A DNA stretch of 64,000 nucleotides from the NCBI GenBank assembly GCA_026168455.1, contig CM047425.1, positions 86,431,580-86,495,579 of the forward strand. Reading direction: 5' to 3'. Below, one piece after another: positions 36,599 to 49,605 of this stretch. The stretch's first letter is position 1; each line of letters starts with the position of its first letter. A model generated the notes under the pieces. The model did no database searches. It worked only from the letters and a program-made list of their open reading frames with translations, and was not told the origin of the DNA. Made by a program: the position numbers and the translations under genes. This stretch comes from Theocolax elegans. Lineage: Eukaryota > Arthropoda > Insecta > Hymenoptera > Cerocephalidae.

Positions 36599-37375
36599 AA
36601 AAGAATCAAATAATTTTTAATCTAAAATCTACCGTATATTTGTAATGATAAAATGCAAGTGAAATTTAACATAATAATATTTTAATTAAATGAACAATAA
36701 TCTAATAATAATAATAAATACTTATTTATATATATAGGTATTTCACGTCAATTAAGTGGATCAAAATTTTAAAATGCACCAAATTTTAGGTAAGTATAGA
36801 CTGGAAATATTTTCCAGAAAACATAAAATATTTTTAGATACCATAATTAATTTGTTCAAAAGTTATTCAAACCTCAAATCGTTAGATTTTTTAAGTTCTT
36901 TTCATTAATTGTTCACAGCTATTTATTTACAACATTACACGTAACATGAGTTGCTTATATTCTCTAGAATGTATATTCATCTGAGTTAGAATTTCTAATC
37001 TCAAGGTCAATTTTCATAAATTATATGTCAATATACATGTTTAAAATAAGACGACCACGGCACAATCGATTTTTTCAATCAAGAATCTAAAGAAAGCTTG
37101 AAGCGATAACTTTCTAATGGTCTATATTGTGATTGGCCTGCAAGTCTATAAAAAGTTGTGGTAATTTAAAGAATCATAAAAAATTTACCAAAATTCAAGT
37201 GGAATTGAACATGATGATCTATTTTTCGTTTACTACGAAAGAAGAATCGTAATATACGTTAATATGTAACTCAACAACTTTTTTTATTCTTTATTTTAAA
37301 AAATTATTCCTCGTACAGTCTTTTGTTTGATTTACTTTTAATAAAATATTTATACCAAATACTGTATAGTTCCCT
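36599..37375. other. AT-rich spacer
   Basis: AT-rich with no gene or additional structure recognised. Confidence 0.65.
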
Positions 37376-37930
37376 CTCAACTGACAAAGATAACGAGACG
37401 AGCGAGTATTGTAATCGTGACTAAAGTATCAACCCCACCGTTGCTCTTGCGAAATAACTTAATCATAATAACGCATTTATCCACCTCGCAATTATCCACC
37501 GCATAGGGACGCATTAAGCATGGGGCGAATCGCACACGCACGTACACACATGGGTATGTGTCGCTAGTATGTATCGCGTCACATATACTTGATTGTCTTT
37601 CGGTGTCTAGTCGCATACCATCGGGCGATCTCCCGGCTCCATTAAAGTCCCGCGAAAGAGCCAGAGGGAGAGGGAGATAAAGAGAGCGAGAGAAAGAGAC
37701 GAGTACAAGAGAGCAGATCCTCTTCATTATAATGTCGCGTCAGCATTGTGTGAGAGAAGGAAAGAAAAGTAACCTCGCTAACGAGCCCTATGCCCGTATA
37801 TTTTTCAGGGGCGCGATGCATCCCCCGCAGCTGCGTTGCTGTCCCTTTTTTTTTACTTCGCTCTATGCGCCGCTGCACGGGGCTAAATGGCGCTTAACAA
37901 GTTTGAAGACGAAGTGCGCCGAGTTCTTTG
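37376..37930. promoter_or_regulatory. GC island 17
   Basis: Moderately CpG-rich with a short GA-rich purine tract (37660-37712). Frames up to 116 codons on the minus strand are low-complexity and domain-free. Candidate regulatory island. Confidence 0.35.
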
Positions 37931-39425
37931 TTTCTTCTTTTTTAGTCTCAACGGATATGAAGTTGAAACACACCTAACTGGAAGGGGGTGTTTACTCATT
38001 CTTTATTCTTTAAATTTCTATGCTTTTGTTCGTTTTTTTTTTAAACAGACGTTTTCGATAATTATAAAGATATGATACTAGAGTTGTATAAAGAAAATTT
38101 TAGTAATGAGAACAATTTTCAAATATTTCTTAAATTTGTAGAATTAAATTTGTGTGCAACGGCAAGAAAACTGCTTAATTATCATTTTTTTGCAAGTGAT
38201 TTTTACCCGCTTAAAATATACTTCAATTTTAATGATATAGCAATTTATTTGTACCTTTTGAGTTTAAAAAATCATTAACCAAAGAATTAGGATCTAACAA
38301 ATATATTGAAACTAAAACATATGTATGTATTCGAAAAAAAATTAATATATTTTAATTATAAGTATTAATTTTTCAGTTAATTAATTTTTAAAAAATAACT
38401 TCATAAAAATTAACTACTTTGCCTAAGTTTAATGAACTCAATCTTCGTTATGTTTACTGAAGTATGTAAACTTCAAAAAACAATGTAGCTTTGAAGAGCT
38501 TCCAAGCGTTCAACTTTTTCCCCTGCCTACCAATACTTCGCTCAGAAGCTTAGCTTCTCTCCAGACTTCAAGTCTAACAAGAGTGAGCAATGATAGTCGA
38601 GATGAGTAACTTTCGAAAAATAAAATATTGCTATTACATAATTTGACGTTTTCAACAGAAAAACAAATTCTATATTTATGTTTTCGCTTTAACATCCACA
38701 ATCTTGTGATAATCGGAATATTTAATGAATGTGTATAATGTACGATGATTTGCAAGGTTCTTTTTCCTCTCTATCATTTAACAAAAGTTAAAATGTAATA
38801 TACATAAAAAAATTGATAAAATATAAAAAGCTGAAAGAGTTTATAAATTGCAAATTCTTTTCGAGATTTTGTATAAAATTTCGTCGTGTAGGGAAAACTC
38901 GCACTTCGCAGATGTTACAGCAGAGTTCCTTCATTTTTTATCCATAGAATCATGTATAAATTCCTTATCTTAAGTAAAACTTTAGCAGTCGCAATATATA
39001 CAACAATAAATATAGCAATTCTGGTACTATAATGATAAAATTTTATAGATCCACGAAGAGATTTATTACTTACAAAATTTACTGGTAAAAAAATGGTAAA
39101 CGTAGACATTAGATCAACACTCTAAATATACTTTTTAGGTTTTTATTAATTTTTATTAAATAGTTGATATAAATCTCAAGTCTGAGTAACGCAATCAACT
39201 GAACTCCTAATTTGATTATTTTTTTCGATTACTGTATATAAATGTTTAATGATCGAATACACAATAGTCTACAATAATTGATAGACTTGCATCGAGTTCT
39301 TTAAAACGATAATTAATCATAGTAATAAAGATTTGACACATCCATTTTTAAATAAAACTTAAAAAAATCATGAAAAAGGGATGTGCCTTTTTTACATGTA
39401 CTGATACAAAAAAGTAAGATTTTCT
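37931..39425. other. AT-rich desert
   Basis: AT-rich, with a slightly more balanced stretch at 38480-38610. Short frames lack any recognisable feature. Confidence 0.65.
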
Positions 39426-39900
39426 CGAGAGCAGACTAGCAAAAACGATAGCGATGGCGCGGGGTTTGATCGAACGTACGAGTGCATCAATGGAAAGACT
39501 CGATGATTAATGTTGATGCGATATTCGAGCGCAAGTAAAAACGCGTAAAGAAAGGCCAACGTAAAAAAAGCTCGGATAGATAGTAAGCTCGTATATTCGA
39601 GAAAAGTTCAAGATCAATTTATACACCCGCTCGCGACCTTGTTCCGAAGTCACGTCTTGAGTTTCTTTGTTCGCCAGCGCGAAGAGGGCGGCACCCTCTA
39701 TCTCATCGGCGTCGTCTCTTGGTTCTGGAGGCATTAGCCTTATTATTCGACCCCACTTTCGTTACATGCGCATAATCAATACGGTAATGCGAGTTCGTGT
39801 TCGCAATGATGATGCGCCTTTACACATATTGCACGCGCCCCGCGCTTCGACAATACATTCTGCGAATATTAAAGTCTTGAGTGAGCGAGTTTGAACAGCA
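39426..39900. promoter_or_regulatory. GC-rich island 18
   Basis: Unique sequence with raised CpG, no microsatellite and no coding signature on either strand. Candidate regulatory island. Confidence 0.3.
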
Positions 39901-40965
39901 TTTCTTGTTAATTCCAATTATAAATTTATATTCTTTACTGTACGTGCAATTATTTAAATATGGATTTCAACTAACAAAATAATTCTCTATTTCAAACGTT
40001 GATTTATTACGGTTATTTATAATGTTTGAATTATCAACCGAATATTTATTACTTCTCATTATTATGATAAATTAATTACTCACCTTTATCAATATGTAAT
40101 TATATCATAATCTGTACAAATTTTTCAAATACATACTGTGCGAAGTCGTGAAAATAATTGATAGATTTTTTTATTTTAACTAAAAATAGATAGAGTGTAG
40201 TGCACTTTAACTAAAAACCATGTATACTTTTGCAAGTTTACTATTTCAAAGATTTATTGTATATTTGTACTTGGTAAAGCACTTTACGTTTAAATGCACA
40301 TACATACGTATTATGTTTGATCAAGCATCAGTTATATTATTCAACCTATCTTTACATTTACATTTATTCGCCTTAATATAAAATAATGATATTACATTAG
40401 ATTTGTCTTCGTAAAAATGACCATTGAGATATATATTCTTAACTTGAACGAAACCTATAAATTAAATATTCATTGTTTAGTATAGCTTTAACTATTACCA
40501 AGATTATCTAAATAGGATCAGTTAGATATAGGAGAGTTGGGTACACAGTGAAGTGTTTTTACTTTGGGTAGTAAACTCAATGTAATCTCTTTTATCCGAG
40601 TTTAATTTATTACCCGTAAAAAGAAATAAAAGAAAGGCTCGACAAAAGTTTGGGAATCTGTGAAAAAAATTTCATCCGACTCTCGGTATATAGGTATCCA
40701 GATCTTTTAAGGCCAGACTACTGCGACATTGAAAACTAAATGCTGAAATTAAAAGAATAATTTTTATCGTCTAGAATTATTTATAAATTAATTTTATTAG
40801 ATTCATTAATTTACGTTTAAATTATTCATGTGAACGATAAAATAAAATTAAAGGCTCAATTGCCAAATGGAACAACTTTTGTACTTTTTCATAGATGTGT
40901 CCGAAGTACGTAAAGCAGCTAGTTAAAATAGTTGACTTTATCATGCATACGTCGCATATGTTTAC
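39901..40965. other. AT-rich desert
   Basis: AT-rich. Nothing recognised. Confidence 0.7.
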
Positions 40966-41690
40966 GTATGTTTTGATTGATTAGACGAGATATTTCCAAC
41001 GAAGGTGACGAAAAATTTGAAAAGAAAATAAACGAAAAGAAAAGCACGAAATCCGTTGAAGCACAACACATCGCGTCTACTCAAGTTAAGCCACGTGGTA
41101 AATACACGCGTGAAAGTACTTTGGGTGCAGTAAACGATCAGTCAACGCGATCGGAATGCCAAAGTGGTACGAATTCCGTTTCTCGTAGCGCGATTCTTCC
41201 TCCTCCAGTGTAGAGGCAGAAGGAAAGAAGAGTCGAAAAAAGGAGTCCACCGAGAATCCACGAAGCACGAAAAAAAGAGAAAAAAGTAAGGAGGCTTCGG
41301 GGCACCTGATGCCAAAGAGTCCCACGAAGCTACCAAGCTACCAAGCTCTCTCCAGAGGACAGGAATAACTTTTTAGGAAGAGAGCGTTCGTTCGCTCTCT
41401 CCGCGCTCGGTGCTCACCAGTTCAAGGTTAGGGGCGATGCACCGCGCTATCGCCAACACCAGAAATACACGTATATGTATACGCGACTCTGCTTTCATAG
41501 GCTCGCGCATGTATAAATACACTAGACGATTCAGAGTTGAAGGAGCTACCGTTGACGGAAAAACGACTGCCTCTCAACTTTATTGGGAATTCTTCGAAAA
41601 ATAAACTTGCGTAGATAATGCGCTTATGGCGCTTTACGGTACTCGATGGAATTTAAAAACATTTTACGTGGCCGGAAGACAGGATGATGT
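40966..41690. promoter_or_regulatory. GC island 19
   Basis: Purine-rich then CpG-rich sequence with a CCACGTGG E-box near 41092. A short tandem CTACCAAG duplication lies at about 41330-41345. On the minus strand, CTG|GTGAGCACC resembles a splice donor with the last exon base at 41418. TATAAATA occurs at 41512-41519 without a well-spaced initiator. No coding frame is convincing. Confidence 0.35.
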
Positions 41691-42405
41691 ACCTGATACA
41701 TATATAATTACTTACATTATAATTTTTCTTTTAATTAGATAAATTCATTTAAAATTTTTGGAAATATATTACGCCTCGTAAAAATATGCAGGATCTCAAA
41801 TATTGTTAATACCTGCGTATTACTGTAATAAAGATAACTATAATTACATTGTTTTTAACAGATAGATTATCTTGATATATACACACTTACACACACACAT
41901 ATGCAGGTATTAAAAGCAGGTGATAAGAATATTGTTACACTTTTGCTGCAATCAAAGTATTACTTATATATTTAAATTTGGATAAGAAAAATGTTAATGA
42001 ATAAAACATTTGCTTTGTTGTATTCTCACGGAAACAGTAAGATAAAAACAAAAGCAAATATACAATTATTAAAAGGGTACCTTTTATAAATAATATTTTA
42101 AAATACTAATTGATTAGGTTTATGTAGGTTTGCATTACTACATACCTGTACTCTGTAGAAAAACTAAACATAAAATTGTATTATAAGTTATTTATATATA
42201 TAAAATATTCCGAAAATTTCACTGATGCGCGTATACAAGTATTTAATAAATAAATATACTGATGGGTGAAAAATGATGAACCGCTATCAGTTGATTTATT
42301 AAATTTATCTTCTTTAGAAATATTCACCTAGTTATATTTTTAAGAGATTTATCTCCACATATAAAAAAACATAAAAGCATAATAAGAGCGACAATTAACT
42401 GCGAA
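41691..42405. other. AT-rich spacer
   Basis: AT-rich, with a short (CA)n run at 41881-41900. No gene seen. Confidence 0.65.
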
Positions 42406-42548
42406 TAATAAGAGATAGAGGTAAAGAAGGAGATAAGGAAAAAAAGCACAGGAGAAACCGGGCTATCACGCGAGATATTTCGTTCTTTACAGTAACCTTG
42501 CTCCGGCAGCTGCGTTTTGTAAAAATACGCTTAGCTTACTTGCTCCAC

Positions 42549-42588
<40 letters not shown>

Positions 42589-42745
42589 GATCTCTCCTCT
42601 CCCGCAGCTGCCCGCGTGAAGCTCATCTCTCGCGAAGAAGGAAACGGGAGAACGCTCCTTTTTTCGGTCGAACCGTCACGTTAATGTATTTTTGTGACGA
42701 TACACGCGAGATCTCCTTGCTTTTGAAGGCTCTATTTCCATTCGT
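42406..42745. promoter_or_regulatory. GC island 20 with (TC)16
   Basis: A (TC)n tract at 42552-42583 is embedded in a CpG-containing unique block. The frame across it reads SLSLSL and is an artefact. Candidate regulatory island of the same kind as the other TC-bearing islands. Confidence 0.35.
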
Positions 42746-43540
42746 TAAGGAATTTTGAGTTTCTATACAACTTATCATGAATTATTTTCTTAGCGCGTGT
42801 GTAACGACGAGTTACTTACCCTTATATTGTTGTATACAAACAAGTTTTTACTTGAATCATATAAATACATTATAATACATATACATGCGATTATGTTTTT
42901 ATAAGATAAAGTTTTATTGATTCAATTGATACATTTTCAGTGTGGTTCATGTGTGTTTTTACATATTTTTAAATCTGGATTTGACGACCACTTTATCGTT
43001 AAAGAATATTAAAAGTGAACGAAATATTTTTGATATTTTAGGATATTTATATAAATATTTAGGTATGATTAGAAATGCACCAAAAGCAATATAATTATAT
43101 AGCTTAAGAATATTAATAATTGTTAATTGATTCTATATGGGGCATTTTTAATTACGAAACGTGAGATAAAGATAATTTCATTTGGATATCACGCATCGTA
43201 AATAGCAATGCATGCATTGCAATGTCAATCGTTAGTATGTAAAAGCCAAACAAAGACATTCTCTGAACGGATGTTGAGTGTGGAAAGAAAATGAGCATAG
43301 CAGAAACTTTCGATAAGTTCGAAGTATCTCCTTTCCAGATAGGTACAATGAACTTTACCAGTGCATTTCATCAGTATATACGTAGACGTCGAGTATGTAG
43401 TTTCGCATATGGAATATTCGGACCACGAACGTCATGCAACTATCTTGTATATATTATACACACGCTGGACATGATTTTAGAATCAAAATTATTTCTTCTT
43501 TTCTGTTTCTGAGAGAAAATTGATTGCTCGATTAAATTCT
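42746..43540. other. AT-rich spacer with mid-GC patch
   Basis: Mostly AT-rich, with a more balanced non-repetitive patch at 43230-43470. A 73-codon frame at 43291-43512 has no recognisable domain. Confidence 0.6.
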
Positions 43541-43660
43541 ATATTTATTTATTTATTTATTTATTTATTTATTAACTTGAGACTCTACAATGCACACTTC
43601 ACCAGTACATATAGGAGCCGGAGAACTTAATACTATAACCTAATACTAAACTAATATGAA
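43541..43660 (-). mobile_element. Possible LINE 3' tail with (TTTA)n
   Basis: A tetranucleotide tract of TTTA/ATTT units (43541-43573) directly abuts a unique, more GC-rich segment (43574-43655). Read on the minus strand, this is a unique segment followed by an (AAAT)n tail. Some non-LTR retrotransposons end in short tandem repeats, so a 5'-truncated copy is possible. No reverse transcriptase remnant is present, and a plain microsatellite is the main alternative. Confidence 0.25.
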
Positions 43661-44490
43661 AAGTAATATTTAGTTACTTATCAATCGATTAATTAAAAAG
43701 TAATATTTGTTTCAAATTATTAATGTTAAATGTAGCATTATTACACGAATGTAGATGAACCTATTTGATCGAAGTTTCGAAACAATATGTAGAATTTTAT
43801 GTGAGTCACGTTAGGACGTTAGATTCAACGTCTTTTATAAGAAACGTAGGGCGACGCACTTGAACTAACGACGAACTGTGAAAGATATCGGGAGAAAAGC
43901 AAACGGGGAATTCGTAATGAGATATATCGATTGATGCATATAAAATTGCGTAAGCATAGCTAGAAACAATGTTTCGTTGTAGAATGTGTGGAGTATAAAA
44001 AAAGCATTGAAATGGTAAAGCTTTTATTGTTGTACTTTTATATAAATTCATCAGTTCATAAAGATGTTATTTTTTACGCTATATATGTCTATATTTAAAA
44101 TATTCTTTTACAGCTTTAATTCAAATAATCAAATGTATGTATCGACATTTGTTGTAGACAATAAATAGTTAAAAAGAGTTAAAAATATTAAGTAACGCAA
44201 TATAGCTCGGAAATACCGATTAAAAGTCATGTATACTTTGTAATAAATGCATGCACGGGCGATTTAGAGTCAAAATTAAAAATTAATAGTTAAATTAAAA
44301 GTTTAAATTGCAGCTTTGGACCCTTGCACACATGTAACCATTCTTATTTACAGGCTTGCAGATTTGAAAAATAAGGTGTAAATATTTTTGAAATAATACA
44401 ATCTAATCGATTTCAGTATTCAATAATGCACTTAGTAATTCTACTTACAAATAAAACGATAATAATAAAACTATTTATTTAAATCTAAAC
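43661..44490. other. AT-rich spacer
   Basis: AT-rich, with a mid-GC patch at 43800-43930. No gene supported. Confidence 0.65.
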
Positions 44491-44730
44491 GAATTGATAA
44501 GGACTAGCCGAGAAGAACATAAATTTTTATCAATAAAATAATAGTTTACCGCTGTGATTCCCGAAGATTTGCGATGTCTGACACATAAGGCGCGACACCA
44601 CTTCAGTAGCAAAGGATGCGATCGATCAGGCTGATTTTCCCTCCGAGTTGTGTTAAATTGATCACACCTTCTTTTCAAAGAGAAAAGTGACCTTTGTTAT
44701 CGCATTCTCGTGAAGTAGACCTTTTTCGAG
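44491..44730. promoter_or_regulatory. Unique mid-GC block with clustered factor-like sites
   Basis: Non-repetitive sequence in AT-rich surroundings. It includes TTTTTATCAATAAAAT (a posterior Hox-type TTTATTG core on the other strand), TGATCACACC, and GTGACCTTTGTTATCG, which overlaps a nuclear-receptor half site, a Sox-type CCTTTGTT and a GATA core. A compact enhancer is a reasonable inference without functional evidence. Confidence 0.3.
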
Positions 44731-46435
44731 TACCTATACGAACAAAAAACTGAATCGAATAGAACTGAAGACGTTTATATCACAAGATAATTTTTTTGTC
44801 TTATTTTTTTTATTAGAGTGCTGGTAAATAATTTCTAAACAAAATTTCTTTATATTTAAGTTAATAGTAGTGTATATAATAATTATTCAAAACAGATGTA
44901 GTCGAATTATGCGTCAACTGTATTTGAAAATAATTTAAATAGATCTAAAATTCCGAAAAAAATAAAATGACATGTTTTTTTATAGTTTTTTAGGAAATTA
45001 ATTCTAAGTTATACTTAAATAAATTGTAAAAATTGATACATTATTAATTTTGTTCACTTTATTATTTTCCTACAATTTTTAATATATTATAGTATGGTAA
45101 TTAAATTGATCGTAGAATCTTTTCCATACCCATAAAGTTGGAAAAGAAATTTCGTATCGTGTATATATTTGCATTGTATCATATTATTAGGTTCTATGTA
45201 TCATCCTCGAATAGTATTCTATTTGATTATCTCTATCACAAGAATTAAGGGTGACTCACGTGATTGACCGTAATCGATGACTCTTACACCCGACTAGTAA
45301 CCAAAATAAAATGTATCTATTTTTTCCATATGGAGTATGTTACCATTATTCTTTCATTAAATCACTTAAAATAAATGTGTATCAAATTATAATGATATAA
45401 AATTTAAATTATTAATCAATAATATTTTTCAAGAAATTTTGAAAGTTCAATTTAAATGTTGTGTATAATACATACGGAAAATTTTGCAATGAAATTAAAA
45501 TTATTAAATGAAATTATAGAATTAAAACCTTTATAAATTATAATTTATTATTAGTCATCGCAAGAGTTGAATTAACTTTCTACACTACTATCATACGCAT
45601 ATATAGATGATTTTACTAATGTAACATTATATATATATTTCACTAAATTTTATATACAAAGATATATTAATTTATCGATTTTTACAAACACATATGTAAT
45701 GCTATATTAATAAAAGCATCGATCACTAAAGAAATATTTTTACATATATATAGCCGTAACATATCTCGCTAACATCGCGGTTCATGTTGCGTAAAATCTC
45801 GAATTCCCTTTTAAATAGTTTAGCGTGGAGATCAAGTATAAAATATCTTTATAATATTGTTTAAAAATCATACTTTGGGAAATTCCACCAGTTATAAAAT
45901 TATCACCTTTATACGATATCGTATTTAAATTATTTTAAAAATTAAATTAATGCGCTTCGAATCACGTAGATTAATTGTAACGCAGCATCATTAACGTAGG
46001 TATTGACAATGTAAACATGGAACCCAATCGGTTAAAACAGAAACGCAAGAGAAATTGATGAAGTAAGAAGGTAAGCAAAGAAAGAACAAATTTGTTTGCA
46101 TGTATGTACAAGGAAAAACGTCAGTACAAAATAGCTATAGAAACACGAACTTGGATAACTACTCACTCGCCAAATAATCCAATAACAGAACGAAAACATT
46201 GGAAGTCTGTATATGTAACAATATACGAAAGATTTTGCAATAATTATTATTTCACATAATCATTAGTATATTCATAGGTACAGGATAAAAAGTTGAAGGT
46301 ATACAGCTATAATAATATTCCGACTAAAAATCAGTTTAGTAATTTAGAAAAATCTAGATAGATATGCGTAGAAAGTGTGTAGTGGAGTGAAATCCGCATT
46401 AGTGAGGTAAGCCACTTGAATAAATCGTAAAGACA
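44731..46435. other. AT-rich desert with AP-1/E-box composite
   Basis: AT-rich, apart from a unique patch at 45230-45300 where TGACTCA (45252-45258) overlaps TCACGTGA (45256-45263), followed by TAATCGATGA. Donor-like GAG|GTAAGC lies at 46406/46407. No gene supported. Confidence 0.5.
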
Positions 46436-47350
46436 TTCCATTCCACACTCCGGATACACCAAACAGTTTTGTTAAACAATCAAACATTCGCAGCATCCCC
46501 TCGTGAGTCGTGAGATCAGTGACTGAACAGGGCCATGGCCGAGATCTCCCCGATGCGCGCACATATATTTATACGAGTTCTCTCGCGCGCTCAGCGAGTA
46601 AGAGAAAGAGAGAAAGAGCGATACGGTCAAGGTGCGACGCACCGAGGTGCAGTCGGGTCAAGGCCGCCCGTACTCTTCTCTCTCTTGCTCTCTCCTGCTC
46701 TCTCTACCCCCTCTCACTCCTTCTCTCTCTCTCTCTTCTCTCTCTTCTCTCTCTCTCTCTCTCTCTCCTCTCTTTCTTTTGCCTGAGTCATTCGCGTGCA
46801 GAATCGCGGGCCGTGCCTTCCTCTCTCCGCGCCGCAAGTGCATCGAACTCAATGACCGTTGACGCGACGAGAGAGGGGCAACATTGCTCTGTGGCGTGTC
46901 GCTCCGATATGTAGGTACCTCTCTCTCCCTCTCCCCTTCATCCCCTCTCTCTCTCGCTCTCCTTCATTCACTCTCCCCTATACCACTCCTTTATCGTTCT
47001 AACTCTCTCTTTTTCTCTCTCACTCTCTCACTCTCTCCCTCTCTTTCTCGCGCGCGCAACAACTCGCGCTGCACTCGACTTTTCGTTTTCTCTTTCTCTT
47101 ACGGGTTTTTTCTTTCTCTCGTCTCCCCTCCCTCCTCCTCCTCCTCCTCCTCCTCCTCCTCCCCTCACTCACGAGGCTTTTTCGCTTCGCTAGTCTGCAT
47201 TCCGTGTAATGCATCGGCCTTAGAAGGAGGCGGTGATCTAGAGAACACGAGCAAATCAACACAGGAAGAATGTTAGAGACCGAGGTGGAGAATACACGTT
47301 CGAGGGTAACCTCAGCAGGATCAGCTAACTAACTCAGTCAAGAAACTGGG
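46436..47350. promoter_or_regulatory. Large GC and pyrimidine-rich island 21
   Basis: About 900 bp combining CpG-rich patches with very long + strand pyrimidine stretches: TC-rich 46667-46787 and 46917-47056, and a (CTC)n run at 47129-47163. All long frames here are serine/leucine or arginine/glutamate repeats. The opposite strand is a dense array of GAGAG words, as expected for GAGA-factor or CLAMP-type targets in insects. Strong candidate for an accessible regulatory element. Confidence 0.45.
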
Positions 47351-48880
47351 TAAAAGAGCGAGATCAAATTTTCATTTTTATCATTTTAACACATACGTCC
47401 GATTATATTTTTATACCGCGTATCTATGAGACTCATTATTTTTAAAAAATTGTTTACAATCTTAATCATACATTATTTTTGCTAAATAAACGTAATATGC
47501 GACAGGCACACTATTTACCATATGTATTAGTACATATTGCACTAAATATAAAATCTATAATGTATTATAATAATAAGGCCGCCAAATTGTTTAGAAAGTG
47601 CAAATGTAAGGATTTACTTAATATATTATTAAAATAAATTTATTGAGACAGATTATTCATGTACGTTTACTTGAAGAATATAATATAAAAATTCAAATTT
47701 AATTATATTTTTATTGTTTTAAGTACTTTCATGCAACAGTGCAACAAGTAGTATTTGCAACACGTTAATTAACGTTTTCATATATACACTATATTTATAA
47801 TTATAATTTTTATATATACTTTCAAGATAATAATTTCTATAAGAATCATTATAAAATATTTAATATATATATTCATCTAAATTTTAATTATTTCTTCTAA
47901 TTTAATATTCTAATTAATTACAGACTTTCCATATATACTTGCAATATAATAAAAACGGGAACTGTATCAAAAGTATTGAATAAGAATATTATAGTATACC
48001 CATTAAAACGAAGAAAAAGAGTTTGAAATAAACGAAAAGAAAAAAAGACGAAGCAAAGAAGGCGACAAAGAGAAAGTAAAGGGAGAGACAGAAAAGCGAA
48101 CCCATACAGTTCGAAGACACGGACTTGACGAGGGGACAAAGATCGGCAATGTTGCTTGTCCATTCTCTGCACTTGGTAAAGGAGTTATAAATATATGACA
48201 TAGGAGACTCTATATCACCATCTAAACACGCGTGCCATTATTAATATCAGTTGCAGGCCGAACATTCGAGGCTTGCATTTGATTTTCAATTAAAAACTGG
48301 ACTGTTCGATTGTCTCGTCGTACGTGATTTTTTTTTCTTTGGCGTTCGGCGCAAGGCATACGTAAATGTAATATTGTTTTATTTAAGGAATTAGATTTTT
48401 TTTATTGGTAGGTAATATAATATAAATCTGCGTATTTACAAAAAATTTACTTTCCTTTACGTGAAATGCAATGGAAATGTATTATATATCATTAATTTTT
48501 AAACAAATTTCACTGAAAAAATGAAAAATTTATTAAAATTATTAATTATAATTATCAAAATTAATCGTAAAATTATTCTGTGTGTTCACGTAAAATTCTT
48601 ATGTTAGTTACCTTTAAATTTTGGACTTATAGATTTTTTCAGATTCTGCCAGTATTTAAGTGTTAATAAATCTTTAGAAAAAATTTTTACGTGTATACGA
48701 AAGAACATGATTTGTTAAAGGGCATAACGTATATTTAATGTTTAATTTGTTTAATGTTTATTGTTTAATGGTTTCAGAATAATCCTTGCTTTAAATCATT
48801 AAAAATAATGTATAAAACTGCAACGGAAATTTCGCTATGACTTAATAAAGAAATATAAGCTCAAAAAAATATAATGTGTC
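47351..48880. other. AT-rich desert
   Basis: AT-rich. It holds repeated TTTAATG words at 48736-48775 and a mid-GC patch at 48050-48300. No gene supported. Confidence 0.65.
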
Positions 48881-49235
48881 TTAAGTAATCTTAAGTTCGT
48901 ATTGGTTATCTACCTCGATCGTCTACTGGAAGGAAGGATGTGCCGGACCGGAGGGGTTAACGCACTCTAGGTTGATTTAGTCGAAGCGAAACAACGCGAC
49001 GTTTTAGCTCGTTTGCTTACCGCACGGTAGACGGACGTTTATGTGACCCCGACGACGTCGACGACGACGACGACGACGATAGCTACAACGGCGATGCCTG
49101 TAACAGCAACGGCCGTTCGTGCATACGTCTACGAGCAGAGAAGGAGAACTCGAGACCGAGTGGCACACTGCAAGTGGCATAACAATTGGCTTCGTTATGC
49201 ACGAATATCGAGGGGAGCCTACTTTCAAAATGCAA
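48881..49235. promoter_or_regulatory. GC island 22 with (GAC)n and minus-strand donor-like site
   Basis: A GAC/CGA trinucleotide tract lies at 49050-49079 in CpG-rich unique sequence. On the minus strand, CCGTGCG|GTAAGC resembles a splice donor with the last exon base at 49021. The tract translates to threonine or arginine runs, so coding use is unlikely. Confidence 0.35.
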
Positions 49236-49605
49236 TTATCAATTTCAGTTTTAGTTAGGAGATATATACCACTGTATCTGTATAATTACGTTTTGCTTTT
49301 AATAACTAGAGAGTCGAACTTCGCGTTATACATTTAAATTTTTTTTTAATTATATACTTCAATATTGTATACCATGTGCTAATATATAATCGGTATAACT
49401 AAAAAAAAATTATATAACGATGATAACATCAGCTGCATTATCTAATTTTAACAATTTAAATTTTCGTTTATTTATATCTTATATTCATATATATTATATA
49501 CTAAATTAGAAAATTAGAACTATTATAAAAAAGCATATGAAAATTTGTTAGGATGAGTTATTGAATTGGAATATAAAGTATAACACGTTTGTTTATACAA
49601 TTATT
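49236..49605. other. AT-rich spacer
   Basis: AT-rich. Nothing recognised. Confidence 0.7.

Noticed and set aside
41505..41540. TATAAATA with a TCAGAG initiator-like word
   Set aside because: The spacing is about 20 bases, too short for a normal TATA-to-start distance, and TATA words are common by chance in AT-rich DNA.
49565..49585. Word resembling miR-1 (TGGAAT.TAAAG)
   Set aside because: Mismatches within and after the seed and no complementary arm nearby.
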